Below, piece by piece: positions 48,859 to 57,816 of a stretch of DNA of 64,000 nt. Made by a program: the position numbers and the translations under genes. The stretch is from Perspicuibacillus lycopersici (lineage in GTDB: Bacteria; Bacillota; Bacilli; Bacillales; Caldibacillaceae), in NCBI RefSeq assembly GCF_025660475.1, contig NZ_JAOUSF010000002.1, positions 186,001-250,000 on the forward strand. The letters run 5' to 3'. How positions within the stretch are numbered: the first letter of the stretch is position 1; every line of letters begins with the position of its first letter. The notes beneath the pieces were generated by a model. That model saw nothing but the letters and a program-made list of their open reading frames with translations. It was not told where the DNA came from and did not search any database.

Positions 48859-49431
48859 TTATTGTTTTCCATTACCAATAATATTCTTTAACTCATTCCA
48901 ATGGACAATTCTTGGAAGGGAAACATTTCGATTATATGGCTGATCCTTTACATAAACCTTTGTATTTTCCTTCAATAAAGTATTCAATACTTTCGGTTTG
49001 TCATCAAAATAATAATCTAATTGAAGGTTTTTAATGAAATCCACCTTCTCCTCATCTTCCATCCCATAAAAGAAACGATCATCCTCGACTGGAAATCCCC
49101 GTGCTTTTACCCATTCCTTTGTCCGTTCTCCATGCTCTTTTGGCCGTGAGGTAATATAATAGATTTCATGCCCTTGTTTTGCCAATGCCTGTAATGTTTC
49201 TACTGCATCTGGAAATGGTGGGCAAAATGTATAATAAATATCCTCTAATGTATTATTCCACATCGCATTTCCCTGTTCATCAGTTAAACCAAATGGCTCG
49301 TGGATTTCCACACGATCTATCTGATGGAATGTTTCGATTGGAATGTTTTTCCCTAGTTTTTTATTATAAATGTGAAAAGCATGCTCCCGTAAATTGATTA
49401 ACGTATCATCAATATCAAAACCAAATTTCAT
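48859..49431 (-). CDS. HAD-type 5'(3')-deoxyribonucleotidase-like phosphatase
   Basis: Protein of 190 aa with the HAD motifs of the NT5C family. FGFDIDDTLIN is motif I, YYITSRPKEH is motif II, and the YYFDDKPKVL region supplies motif IV acids. The ATG at 49431 follows GAGGATG and lies eight bases after ribD, so it is co-transcribed with ribA and ribD. That context suggests it could dephosphorylate the RibD product, a step done by HAD phosphatases in B. subtilis. By sequence alone it looks like YqfW/nucleotidase. Confidence 0.87.
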   Translation of the reverse strand: MKFGFDIDDTLINLREHAFHIYNKKLGKNIPIETFHQIDRVEIHEPFGLTDEQGNAMWNNTLEDIYYTFCPPFPDAVETLQALAKQGHEIYYITSRPKEHGERTKEWVKARGFPVEDDRFFYGMEDEEKVDFIKNLQLDYYFDDKPKVLNTLLKENTKVYVKDQPYNRNVSLPRIVHWNELKNIIGNGKQ

Positions 49432-49439
49432 TATCATCC

Positions 49440-50537
49440 TCATCCATTCTTATAAATCGGATAACCAACAAACTTAAAGTCCTTTCCGATTGGTGTAAAA
49501 CTTCCATCCGCCAATTCAATCGCTTCACTCATTTGTTCTAACCCTGTACCTTCAAGAAAGGTAGGAGCATTTGCACCACCTATTAATTTTGGAGCAAAAT
49601 AGACTACGACTTTATCTATTAGTTGATTTTCGAAAAACGAGGCATTCACCGTTCCCCCTGCCTCTATCAATAAAGAAGAAATCTGGTTTTCTCCTAAAAT
49701 GGTGATAACTTCCTGAGTGTTAACGGTTGTTTGACTAGTAGTAGAAAAAATCTTTATCCCTCTGCTGTTCAATACTTTCTCTTTTTCCCTGTCAAATTCG
49801 TTACTCGTAAAAATCCATGTTTCTGCTTGTTCATCCGTTACTACATGTGCGTCCAATGGAATGCTCAATTTCGAATCTAATATTATCCGAATCGGATTTC
49901 GTCCATTTGGAATCCTTGTAGTTAATTGCGGATTATCTTTTAGTACAGTGTTAATTCCTACAAGAATTGCTTGATTTTCATTTCGTAATTGATGGACATC
50001 CTCTCTTGCTAGCTCCGAAGTAATCCATTTACTATGTGCTGTATAGGTTGCGATTTTTCCATCTAATGTTGTCGCAGCTTTTAATGTAACAAATGGTTGC
50101 TTTTCCACAATATATTTATTAAAAACTTCATTCATTTTTCGTGATTCTTCCGCACGAACACCAATTTCCACTTCAATTCCCGCTTCTTGAAGAATTTTTA
50201 CCCCATTACCTGCTACGATCGGATTCGGATCAAGTGTGGCAATAACAACCTTTCTCACACCTGCAGCGACAAGTGCTTCTGCACATGGTCCTGTTCTTCC
50301 GTGATGGGAACAAGGCTCGAGCGTTACATAAATAGTGGCTCCTCTTGCTTTATTTCCAGCCATACGAAGTGCGTGTATTTCTGCATGTGGTTCGCCAGCC
50401 TTCATATGGGCACCAACGCCAACAATCCGATTATCATTTACAATAACTGCTCCAACTAACGGATTCGGATCTGTTTGCCCTTTCATTGCTTGCGCATTTT
50501 TTAATGCTAAATCCATATAGAACTCATGACTAGTCAT
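49440..50537 (-). CDS. ribD: Bifunctional riboflavin deaminase/reductase RibD
   Basis: Deaminates and reduces the GTP cyclohydrolase II product in riboflavin synthesis. The deaminase domain (about residues 1-145) has zinc ligands in HAEIHAL and EPCSHHGRTGPC. The reductase domain (about 147-365) has TLDGKIAT and ILVGINTVLKDNP. Its 365 aa are standard. It overlaps ribA by 8 bp. No ribE, ribH or fused ribAB follows, unlike the usual Bacillus rib operon. Confidence 0.94.
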   Translation of the reverse strand: MTSHEFYMDLALKNAQAMKGQTDPNPLVGAVIVNDNRIVGVGAHMKAGEPHAEIHALRMAGNKARGATIYVTLEPCSHHGRTGPCAEALVAAGVRKVVIATLDPNPIVAGNGVKILQEAGIEVEIGVRAEESRKMNEVFNKYIVEKQPFVTLKAATTLDGKIATYTAHSKWITSELAREDVHQLRNENQAILVGINTVLKDNPQLTTRIPNGRNPIRIILDSKLSIPLDAHVVTDEQAETWIFTSNEFDREKEKVLNSRGIKIFSTTSQTTVNTQEVITILGENQISSLLIEAGGTVNASFFENQLIDKVVVYFAPKLIGGANAPTFLEGTGLEQMSEAIELADGSFTPIGKDFKFVGYPIYKNG

Positions 50538-51288
50538 TATTGCAGTTCCCCTCTTCTTCCTTTAAATGCCCAGCACGCTTCACCTTTGTTTGTAAGTATT
50601 TTTCATTATATTGGGAGACATCTCCCCATAATGATTTTCTACCGGAAATTGGCATCCCCGCATTTTTTAATGCATCTAATTTCCTTGGATTATTTGTTAT
50701 TAATGTAACCGGTTTTTGCCGTAAAGCTTTTAGCACACGAATAGCATCATCATAATTACGTGAATCATCTGCAAATCCAAGCTGTTCGTTTGCCTCAATT
50801 GTATCGTAACCATTTTCTTGAAGAATGTAAGCCATCGCTTTACTGAATAAACCAATTCCACGTCCTTCATGATTCGCTAAATAGAAAATCGCTCCTGAAC
50901 CATTTTCGACTACCATTTTCATGGATTGTTTTAATTGGAAGCCACAATCACATCTCTTACTTCCGAAAATATCCCCAGTATGGCAAATAGAATGCATACG
51001 AATTAACGTATTTTCGTCATACTCAAAGTCACCATATACTAACACACTTGATTGCTGATGCTCCGCTAAATTCGCTGAAGATAGCTTCGCAATTATCTTC
51101 TCGTAATCCTCTGTCACCTCGTCACAATTCAACCAACAGTACCATTTAAAATTAACCGTTTCCCCATATAAATTAACCGGTAATTTAATCGGACCAACTA
51201 AATAAATGCCACCGGAATTCGTATTAATTAATTGAATTTTATTTTCTAAAATACTTAACACTTTAGTGTCAAATTTTGTTGTTGCCAT
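50530..51288 (-). CDS. ribA: GTP cyclohydrolase II (stand-alone RibA-like)
   Basis: Protein of 252 aa. HSICHTGDIFGSKRCDCGFQ keeps the three zinc cysteines and NHEGRGIGLF is the catalytic-arginine loop. There is no DHBP synthase domain, so this is not the RibAB fusion of B. subtilis. The first ~85 residues are divergent. GAGGG lies eight bases before the ATG. It is the first gene of ribA-ribD-HAD. I found no FMN riboswitch motif upstream. Confidence 0.9.
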   Translation of the reverse strand: MATTKFDTKVLSILENKIQLINTNSGGIYLVGPIKLPVNLYGETVNFKWYCWLNCDEVTEDYEKIIAKLSSANLAEHQQSSVLVYGDFEYDENTLIRMHSICHTGDIFGSKRCDCGFQLKQSMKMVVENGSGAIFYLANHEGRGIGLFSKAMAYILQENGYDTIEANEQLGFADDSRNYDDAIRVLKALRQKPVTLITNNPRKLDALKNAGMPISGRKSLWGDVSQYNEKYLQTKVKRAGHLKEEEGNCNND

Positions 51289-51522
51289 GTATAATCCCTC
51301 ATTTTATGTTTATTGTATTATATGGATATTCTCCAGAATGGATTTCCCCATGTTTACCTTAATTGGTAAATTACATTTTTTTCCACCTTTATATTTCGGT
51401 CAATTAATATTGTACCAACGCACGATGAATTTTATCAAATGATTACTCCTAATCGTTATGTATTAGTGTTATACAAAAATTGTACAGTATGTATTTTGTT
51501 GTGGGAGGCATCACTATTTTCG

Positions 51523-51715
51523 GGAACTGCTTCGCTTTTTTCAGGAACCCCACCATATTTTTTCTCGGAACTACTCCCATTTTTCCGGGAACTGTCTCGC
51601 TTTTTTTAGGAATTGCTCATCTATTTTCGCCAACTTTATCACTTTTTCCAGGAACTGCCCTCCATTTCCCAGGAACTACACCTCATTTTTCCAGGAACAC
51701 CCCATTTTAGGGAAA
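51523..51715. repeat. 21-bp tandem repeat array
   Basis: GGAAC-type cores start at 51523, 51544, 51567, 51588, 51609, 51630, 51651, 51672 and 51694. The spacing is 21 bp except for two steps of 22-23 bp. The unit is roughly TTTTCCAGGAACTGC plus variable bases. Because 21 is a multiple of three, one frame reads as a heptapeptide repeat (FPGTTPH-like), but there is no ribosome binding site and I do not call a gene. Related copies lie at 11071-11180 in inverted orientation. Confidence 0.85.
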
Positions 51716-51736
51716 TGACCACTCATTTCCCTAAAA
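51705..51736. other. Perfect 14-bp inverted repeat at the end of the 21-bp array
   Basis: TTTTAGGGAAATGA and TCATTTCCCTAAAA pair without mismatch around CCAC. No U-tract follows on either strand. The hairpin grows out of the final repeat unit. Confidence 0.8.
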
Positions 51737-51774
51737 CAAAAACGGAGACTGCTTATTACTAGCAATCTCCGTTT
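51736..51774 (-). terminator. Terminator of the M23 peptidase gene
   Basis: On the minus strand AAACGGAGATTGC and GCAGTCTCCGTTT pair with one mismatch and TTGTTTT follows. Confidence 0.78.
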
Positions 51775-51802
51775 CAATAAATACAAATCTTAAAAATATA
51801 TA

Positions 51803-53056
51803 TTAAAAGTTTAGATATTTTCTAGGGTTAACTGCATTCGATTTGGAGCCGTTCCATTCACCTTCATGGATTTCGAAGTGAAGATGGACACCAGTTGAAT
51901 CGCCTGTAGTTCCCATTGCACCTATATATTGACCTTTTTGAACAACTTGTCCTTCGGATACACCTCTACTGTCTAGATGTGCATATACGGTTGTGTATAG
52001 CTGTCCGTCGATATAATGCGATACAAATACAACATTTCCGTAGGAGCTTGATAAATAGGATCGTGATACTACACCTGCCGCTGCTGCATATATTGGTGTT
52101 CCTTTACTGTTGGCAATATCTAGACCGAAGTGAGTTGTGCCCCAACGACCACCAAATTCAGATGATACATATCCTGCAGCCGGACGCATAAAGATGCCAC
52201 TAGATGTTGGTACAGCTGGTGCTTGGTTTCCACCATCTTGATTTTTTTGTGCTTCTTCCTGTCTGCGCTTTTCTTCTTCAATTCTTTGTTGTTCTAATTC
52301 CATTGCTTTTTTAATTGCAGCTTCCTGTGCAGCAATTAGTTCCTGTTGCTCTTGTAAATCCATTGTATGCTCTTCCGCTTCTTTTGCTTGCGCTTGTAGT
52401 TCTGCGATAAGATCATTCATTTCTCCCTTTTTACTTTCTAATTGGGATTTATCTTTTTCTATTTCTTCCTTTAAAGATACTAATTTCTCTTTATCTTTTT
52501 CTACTGTTTCTTTTTTCTCTTCTACCGTCTTATAATCTTTTTTATGCTCTTCTAAAATTTTCTTATCTGCCTCTATAATAGTTGATACTGCCGAAACGCG
52601 GCTGATAAAGTCAGTGAAGCTTTTTGATCCAAGCAATACTTCAAGATAGCTGATGGATCCACCTGTTTCTTGAAGTACACGTGCACGATCCATTAATAAA
52701 TCCTCACGTTGCTTCATTCGTTTTTCAATTTCTTTTATTTCTACCTTAAGCTGTTCAATTTCTGCATTTTTATCTTCGATTTCTTTATTTTTTGCAGCAA
52801 TTGCATCTTCTTTTTCTTTAATTTCACCTTCAAGAGTCGCTAGCTGCGATTCTAAAGTTTCCTTTTCAGAATTGATTTTTTCTAGTTCTTCTTGTGCTTC
52901 AGATAATTTTGATTCAACATCAGAACTCTTTTCATCTAGCTCTTCTTTTTTGTTTTCAAGGTCTGATAGTTTCGAAGCTTCAGCAATTGAACTGCTCAAC
53001 GTAGTTGCAAAACCAATAGTCAACATTAACACGATTAAGCCTAATTTACGTTTCAA
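51803..53056 (-). CDS. Coiled-coil M23 peptidoglycan endopeptidase, probable FtsEX partner
   Basis: Secreted protein of 417 aa. It has a signal peptide at residues 1-27 (cleavage near AEAS), a long coiled coil at about 28-275 and a LytM/M23 domain at about 290-417. The zinc site is formed by HFGLD and HLHFE with the upstream GGRWG segment. The layout is that of EnvC and PcsB, which FtsEX activates. B. subtilis uses CwlO, an NlpC/P60 enzyme with a similar coiled coil. The gene follows ftsX by 120 bp on the same strand, so activation by FtsEX is a strong inference. Confidence 0.92.
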   Translation of the reverse strand: MKRKLGLIVLMLTIGFATTLSSSIAEASKLSDLENKKEELDEKSSDVESKLSEAQEELEKINSEKETLESQLATLEGEIKEKEDAIAAKNKEIEDKNAEIEQLKVEIKEIEKRMKQREDLLMDRARVLQETGGSISYLEVLLGSKSFTDFISRVSAVSTIIEADKKILEEHKKDYKTVEEKKETVEKDKEKLVSLKEEIEKDKSQLESKKGEMNDLIAELQAQAKEAEEHTMDLQEQQELIAAQEAAIKKAMELEQQRIEEEKRRQEEAQKNQDGGNQAPAVPTSSGIFMRPAAGYVSSEFGGRWGTTHFGLDIANSKGTPIYAAAAGVVSRSYLSSSYGNVVFVSHYIDGQLYTTVYAHLDSRGVSEGQVVQKGQYIGAMGTTGDSTGVHLHFEIHEGEWNGSKSNAVNPRKYLNF

Positions 53057-53136
53057 CCTGCTTCCTCCTTTTCCTTTTTATACATGCGTTAGAGAAATTA
53101 GCTTATGTAAATGAATAAGCTGGATATTTATTTTAT

Positions 53137-53160
53137 TGGGGCAAGGGAGTACCTGCCCCA
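53137..53160. other. Hairpin between ftsX and the M23 gene
   Basis: TGGGGCA and TGCCCCA are perfect arms around 10 nt. No U-tract follows, so it may tune rather than end transcription into the hydrolase gene. Confidence 0.45.
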
Positions 53161-53176
53161 TGAATGTACGAATGAT

Positions 53177-54073
53177 TTATATCTTTAAAAATTTGTGAAC
53201 CGACATTAAGCTTCCCCAAACACCGATAACACAGCCAATTAGCAGCAATATACCACTTACTTGGTATGCAAACGGATTAAAGTCTAATATTTGAATAAAG
53301 TTCCCTACTAATTTCGGCTCTAAAAATGTACTAATTTCTTTGTAAAGGACGATAATTGCCGTAATTGGAATAATCGAACCTAAAATACCTAGCCATAATC
53401 CTTCTAGAAAGAATGGCCAGCGGATAAAACTATTCGTAGCACCTACTAATCTCATAATCTCGATTTCTTTTCTTCTGGCAACAATTGTTATTTTAATTGT
53501 GTTTGAGATTAAGAAAATTGCTGTGAATAACAGACCAATGATAAGAACGATACCAACATTTCGACTAACCTTAATAATGTCAAATAGCTTTTCTACATCA
53601 TTTTGTCCGTAACGCACTTTATAAACAAAATCTAATTTTTCAATTTTTTCGGCTGCTTTCATTGTATCTAACGGGTCTTTTGTTTTTACAATAAAGGCCG
53701 CGTTTAGTGGGTTACGTTCTTCATATAATTGTTTAAATAAATCTGCATCCTCACCGAAGCTATCAATCAATGCATCTAATTCCTTTTCCTTTGAGGAAAA
53801 CGTAACAGAACCTACTTCAGATATATCTTTTATTTGTTGTGTTAACTTCTCTTGATCTGCATCAGTAGCAGTTGTATCAATTAATACTTTAATTTCTACA
53901 TCCTCTTCGATGGAAGTGGCTACTTGATTTAAGTTCATTAAAATAATAAAGAACACACCAACTAATACTAACGTTACAGTAACAGCACTTACTGAGGCGA
54001 AAGTCATCCAGCCATTGCGGACAATATTTTTTAAACTTTCCTTCAGATGACGCCCGATTGTTCTAAATTTCAT
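53177..54073 (-). CDS. ftsX: Cell division/hydrolase-activating permease FtsX
   Basis: Membrane partner of FtsE, 298 aa. One helix near residue 30 is followed by an extracytoplasmic loop (about 55-165), then three helices near the C-terminus. The complex signals to cell-wall hydrolases outside the cell. The ATG at 54073 has GAGGTGA upstream and overlaps ftsE by 11 bp. A longer frame to 54106 lies inside ftsE. Confidence 0.95.
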   Translation of the reverse strand: MKFRTIGRHLKESLKNIVRNGWMTFASVSAVTVTLVLVGVFFIILMNLNQVATSIEEDVEIKVLIDTTATDADQEKLTQQIKDISEVGSVTFSSKEKELDALIDSFGEDADLFKQLYEERNPLNAAFIVKTKDPLDTMKAAEKIEKLDFVYKVRYGQNDVEKLFDIIKVSRNVGIVLIIGLLFTAIFLISNTIKITIVARRKEIEIMRLVGATNSFIRWPFFLEGLWLGILGSIIPITAIIVLYKEISTFLEPKLVGNFIQILDFNPFAYQVSGILLLIGCVIGVWGSLMSVHKFLKI

Positions 54074-54749
54074 ATCCGTATTCACCTCGTTGCTCGTCGC
54101 GAACAATCATGCCTTCTTCAATAGCAATAACACGATGTTTTCTTGTATTTACAATGTCTTTATTATGTGTGGCCATGATTACCGTTGTTCCTCTTGAATT
54201 GATTTCCTCAAAGATTTTCATAATATCCCAAGTTGTTTCAGGATCCAGATTCCCTGTCGGTTCATCGGCAATCACTACTCTAGGCGAGTTCACGATTGAT
54301 CTTGCAATCGAAATCCGTTGTTGCTCCCCACCAGATAATTCATCCGGTAGCATTCTTGCCTTATGCTTTAAATTTACTAAATCTAAAACTGCCATTACGC
54401 GTTTCTTTATTAGTTTTGGAGATTCTTCAATAACCTCCAGTGCATATGCAATATTTTCATAGACCGTTAGCTTCGGCAATAGCTTAAAATCTTGGAAGAC
54501 TACACCGATTCCTCTACGAAAATGGGCAATTTTACTATTTTTTATTTTCGTAATATCAATGCCATTTACTACGATGGTGCCTTTTGTTGGTTTTTCTTCA
54601 CGATACATCATTTTGATAAACGTGGATTTACCTGCACCGCTTGTCCCAACAACATAAACAAATTCCCCTTGGTCTATTTGAACGTCTATACCATTAGCTG
54701 CAACGACACCATTTGGATATCTTTTATAAACGTCTTTCATTACTATCAT
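54063..54749 (-). CDS. ftsE: ABC-type ATPase FtsE
   Basis: ATPase of the FtsEX complex, 228 aa. Walker A GTSGAGKST is near residue 35, the signature LSGGEQQR near 139 and Walker B VVIADEPTGNLD near 160. AAGGTGA precedes the ATG. It leads ftsE-ftsX-M23 hydrolase. Confidence 0.97.
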   Translation of the reverse strand: MIVMKDVYKRYPNGVVAANGIDVQIDQGEFVYVVGTSGAGKSTFIKMMYREEKPTKGTIVVNGIDITKIKNSKIAHFRRGIGVVFQDFKLLPKLTVYENIAYALEVIEESPKLIKKRVMAVLDLVNLKHKARMLPDELSGGEQQRISIARSIVNSPRVVIADEPTGNLDPETTWDIMKIFEEINSRGTTVIMATHNKDIVNTRKHRVIAIEEGMIVRDEQRGEYGYEI

Positions 54750-54829
54750 TTATCAATCACCTTATCTAAATTTTGTCGTATTTCCTCAATTGTTGTTTAT
54801 TCTTCGGTACATCATTTTACATATTTCCT

Positions 54830-54838
54830 ATTATAACA
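54830..54838 (-). promoter_or_regulatory. Extended -10 promoter for ftsE
   Basis: TGTTATAAT on the minus strand is a perfect -10 with the TGn extension, about 81 bp upstream of ftsE. No clear -35. The remainder of the 54750-55166 gap shows only the cccB terminator. Confidence 0.5.
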
Positions 54839-55088
54839 TCAAAAAATGACAAAATGAGATGAAAAAATTTTACATTTATATTTCAAATCAGTTTATCTCG
54901 CATAAATTTATTTTGTTTATTGTAAAAAAATAAAGAATTCTGTCGTTTTTGTTACTACTATATCATTATACAAAAAAATTTAAATATGGCTATAGTAGAA
55001 TAGTGGCAAATTTTATCGATTATTGTCATCTTTACACAGTACTTCTATAGTAAATGAGAAATTTGTGGATTAATAGAAGAAAATAGAG

Positions 55089-55156
55089 GAAAAAACCATG
55101 GTAAACATTGGTAACTGTTTCCAACCAATGGAAATATCGGTCTGTCCCATGGTTTT
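55089..55156 (-). terminator. cccB terminator
   Basis: AAAACCATGG (55092-55101) and CCATGGTTTT (55147-55156) enclose an inner CATTGG / CCAATG pair. T-run on the minus strand. Confidence 0.75.
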
Positions 55157-55166
55157 ATAGAAGTAA

Positions 55167-55472
55167 TTATTTCTGTTCTGCTAACCATTGTGCCACTTTT
55201 TCGGCATCCTCGCCTTTTAAAACACCACTTGGCATTTTTTTATAGCCATTGATAATAATCCCTTCGATTTCTTCGGCGGTATATTTTGTCCCAATTTGAT
55301 CAAGATCTGCCGCATATCCTGATTTCAAGTCTGCTCCATGGCAGCTCGCACAGCTTTGCACAAAAAGTTCTTCTCCCGTTAATGGTTCCTTTGATTCATT
55401 ACCACTGCTACAAGCAGCCAATCCAAATAATCCAATAATAGTTAGCAATACGTACGACCATTTTTTCAGCAT
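55167..55472 (-). CDS. cccB: Cytochrome c-551, membrane lipoprotein
   Basis: Small c-type cytochrome of 101 aa, anchored by lipid. The lipobox GLAAC ends at Cys21. The haem motif is Cys41-Ala-Ser-Cys44-His45, with Met80 in KKMPSG as probable axial ligand. The ATG at 55472 follows GGGGG and gives the right signal peptide. An upstream frame to 55532 does not. It lies between the YitT-type gene and ftsE as in B. subtilis. Confidence 0.93.
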   Translation of the reverse strand: MLKKWSYVLLTIIGLFGLAACSSGNESKEPLTGEELFVQSCASCHGADLKSGYAADLDQIGTKYTAEEIEGIIINGYKKMPSGVLKGEDAEKVAQWLAEQK

Positions 55473-55561
55473 GTCTAGCCCCCATTTATCAGTATTTCTA
55501 CTCCATACTTCCAGCAGTTGTTGATAATACAAGTATAAATTATAATAGAAGGTTTACCAAA

Positions 55562-56443
55562 TTATTTAGGAAGTCCTTCTTTAGCGGCAGTAAATCCTCT
55601 TCCTAATACTTCTGATGCATCTACTACAATGACAAATGCATATGGATCAATAGCTTTCACAATTTGTTTTAAATTCGTAAATTGTGTTTGATCGACAACT
55701 GCCATTAGCATTGGCCGTTGTGTATTTGTATATCCTCCATATGCTTCGATTCTCGTTAATCCGCGATCAATTTTCGTAAGAATAGTTTGACGAACCTCTT
55801 CTTCATCATTCGTAATGATTAATACCATTTTCGAACGGTTCCAACCAATTTGCACAAGATCTATCGTTTTACTTGTTACAAATAATCCAATTAAGGCAAA
55901 TAATCCTTTTTCTATATCAAATACAACCATTGCCATAAGAACGATAAGACCATCAATTATTGCTACACTTTTACCAAGAGATATATTAGTGTATTTAGAC
56001 AGTATTTGTGCAGCCAAATCTGTTCCCCCTGTCGATGCATTCCCTCGAAAGACAATCCCCAGGCCAAGCCCTACACCGATTCCGCCAAACAGCGATGCAA
56101 GTAAAGGATTCATTGTCCATGGTTCTACATCTTTCGTTAAATAAACGACAAAAGGTAAAAAGACGGTACCAACTAATGTTTTGATTCCAAATTGAAAGCC
56201 AAGCACAAGGATGCCTGCGATAAATAAAGGAATATTTAATGCCCATTGAACATAGGCTGGCTCTAAATTCCATACCCCATGTAAAATGGTGCTAATTCCA
56301 CTAACCCCACCAGATGCGATTTGATTTGGTAATAAAAAGACATTGAAGGCTATGGCAACAATACTTGATCCGATAATTACATACAAATAATTTAGTAATT
56401 TTTCAAATGCTTTTACTCCAACATTTTGTTGATTCCTTTTCAT
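55562..56443 (-). CDS. yvjA: YitT-family membrane protein (YvjA type)
   Basis: Membrane protein of 293 aa with a YitT/DUF161 region of about six helices (residues 15-205; GGVSGISTILHG, GNASTGGTDLAAQIL) and a C-terminal DUF2179 domain (RGLTRIEAYGGYTNTQRPML). Transport substrate is unknown. AAGGAG precedes the ATG. A cre-like site lies about 90 bp upstream. Confidence 0.9.
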   Translation of the reverse strand: MKRNQQNVGVKAFEKLLNYLYVIIGSSIVAIAFNVFLLPNQIASGGVSGISTILHGVWNLEPAYVQWALNIPLFIAGILVLGFQFGIKTLVGTVFLPFVVYLTKDVEPWTMNPLLASLFGGIGVGLGLGIVFRGNASTGGTDLAAQILSKYTNISLGKSVAIIDGLIVLMAMVVFDIEKGLFALIGLFVTSKTIDLVQIGWNRSKMVLIITNDEEEVRQTILTKIDRGLTRIEAYGGYTNTQRPMLMAVVDQTQFTNLKQIVKAIDPYAFVIVVDASEVLGRGFTAAKEGLPK

Positions 56444-56532
56444 TGCGATGTACTCCTTTAATCGCTAATCCAATAAGTAATCATTTTTGAATACTTTCGA
56501 ATAGCAGAAAAATAAATTGTTTTCTTATATTT

Positions 56533-56547
56533 ATGTAAGCGTTTTAA
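56533..56547. promoter_or_regulatory. cre-like site upstream of yvjA
   Basis: ATGTAAGCGTTTTAA fits the CcpA consensus WTGNAANCGNWNNCW with one mismatch. CcpA corepressors HPr/Crh and the kinase are part of this genome segment. Confidence 0.4.
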
Positions 56548-56625
56548 TTTCTTCGATTATAAAAGTTATTGGTAAAGATTCGTTTATTTCCCATTTGTAT
56601 TATTACATCATTTATTACATTCCAG

Positions 56626-56658
56626 TAAAAAACGGTGGAAATAAATTCCGCCGTTTTT
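56626..56658 (-). terminator. prfB terminator
   Basis: AAAAACGGTGGAA and TTCCGCCGTTTTT pair with one wobble. T-run on the minus strand. Confidence 0.82.
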
Positions 56659-56681
56659 ACCTATAATCAATCATCAAAACA

Positions 56682-57783
56682 TTACTGAATTCTCGAGCGT
56701 AAATAGGCATCGATAAATTGATCGATTTCGCCATCCATTACTGCCTGCACATTTCCTGTTTCTGTACTAGTACGATGGTCTTTTACCATCGAATATGGGT
56801 GGAATACATAGGAGCGAATTTGGCTACCCCAGCCAATTTCTTTTTGCTCGCCACGAATTTCTGCAAGTTTTGCTTCTTGTTCTTCAATTTTCTTTTGATA
56901 CAATTTTGCTTTTAACATCTTCATTGCTTGTTCTCTGTTTTGAATTTGCGAGCGTTGTGCCTGACTAGCTACAACAAATCCTGTTGGAATATGGGTAATT
57001 CGAACAGCAGAAGATGTTTTATTAATATGCTGTCCACCAGCACCACTTGCACGGAATGTATCGACACGGATTTCATCTGGTGATACTTCGATTTCAATAT
57101 CATCATTTATTTCCGGCATCACATCACACGATACAAAGGATGTATGGCGACGACCTGATGCGTCAAATGGTGAAATCCGTACGAGGCGGTGTACGCCTTT
57201 TTCTGCTTTCAAATATCCGTATGCATTACGGCCTTGAATAAGTAAAGTAACACTCTTAACCCCTGCTTCATCACCTGGTAGATAATCAAGCGTCTCTACT
57301 TTGAAGCCTTGTTTTTCAGCCCAGCGTGTATACATTCGTAAAAGCATTGATGCCCAGTCCTGTGACTCGGTACCGCCAGCACCTGGGTGTAATTCTAATA
57401 TTGCATTGTTTTTATCATATGGACCACTTAATAATAACTGAAGTTCAAATTTATTTAATCGCTCGGTTAGGTCTTCCAATTCAGCTTCTAATTCTGTTTG
57501 TAAATCTGCATCTGGTTCTTCCTTCAGAAGCTCATAAGTCAAATCTAAGTTTTCATATGTTTCATTTAACTCATGAAACTCGTTAACTTGTTCTTTTAAT
57601 CCATTTGCCTCACTAATAACGGTTTGTGCTTTATCCTGATCATTCCAAAAATCTGGCATAGACATTAATTCATCTAATTCTGCAATACGTGCCTCTTTGT
57701 TTTCTAAGTCAAAGAGACCCCCTAAAGTCCGCTAATCGTTCAGCTGTTTTTTCTAATTCATTTCTAATTTCTGCTATTTCCAT
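56682..57783 (-). CDS. prfB: Peptide chain release factor 2 (programmed +1 frameshift)
   Basis: RF2 recognises UGA and UAA stops. Translation starts at the ATG at 57783 ([20 protein letters not shown]), meets an in-frame TGA at 57709-57711 after AGGGGGTCTCTT, and continues in the +1 frame. The joined product is 366 aa, the B. subtilis length. GGQ in [11 protein letters not shown] triggers hydrolysis and RISPFD carries the SPF anticodon-like motif. Calling the gene from the later ATG near 57665 would lose the N-terminus. A TTTCGA / TATAAT promoter lies just upstream. Confidence 0.97.
57708..57723 (-). promoter_or_regulatory. RF2 recoding site
   Basis: On the minus strand AGGGGG, TCT, CTT, TGA, C is the canonical element. 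An internal Shine-Dalgarno sequence lies three bases before the CTT slip codon, followed by a weak TGA-C stop. RF2 shortage favours the +1 shift. Confidence 0.97.
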
Positions 57784-57816
57784 TTTCGTCACCTCTAAAA
57801 TACTTTCTATAATTCC

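Noticed and set aside
51289-51480. FMN riboswitch upstream of ribA
   Set aside because: I looked for the conserved AGGGTGAAATTCC-type and GACCGGCGGT-type blocks and found neither.
51480-51710. 76-codon plus-strand frame with FPGT heptapeptide repeats
   Set aside because: It is a by-product of the 21-bp period. It has no ribosome binding site, and low-complexity peptides of this type are not a known protein.
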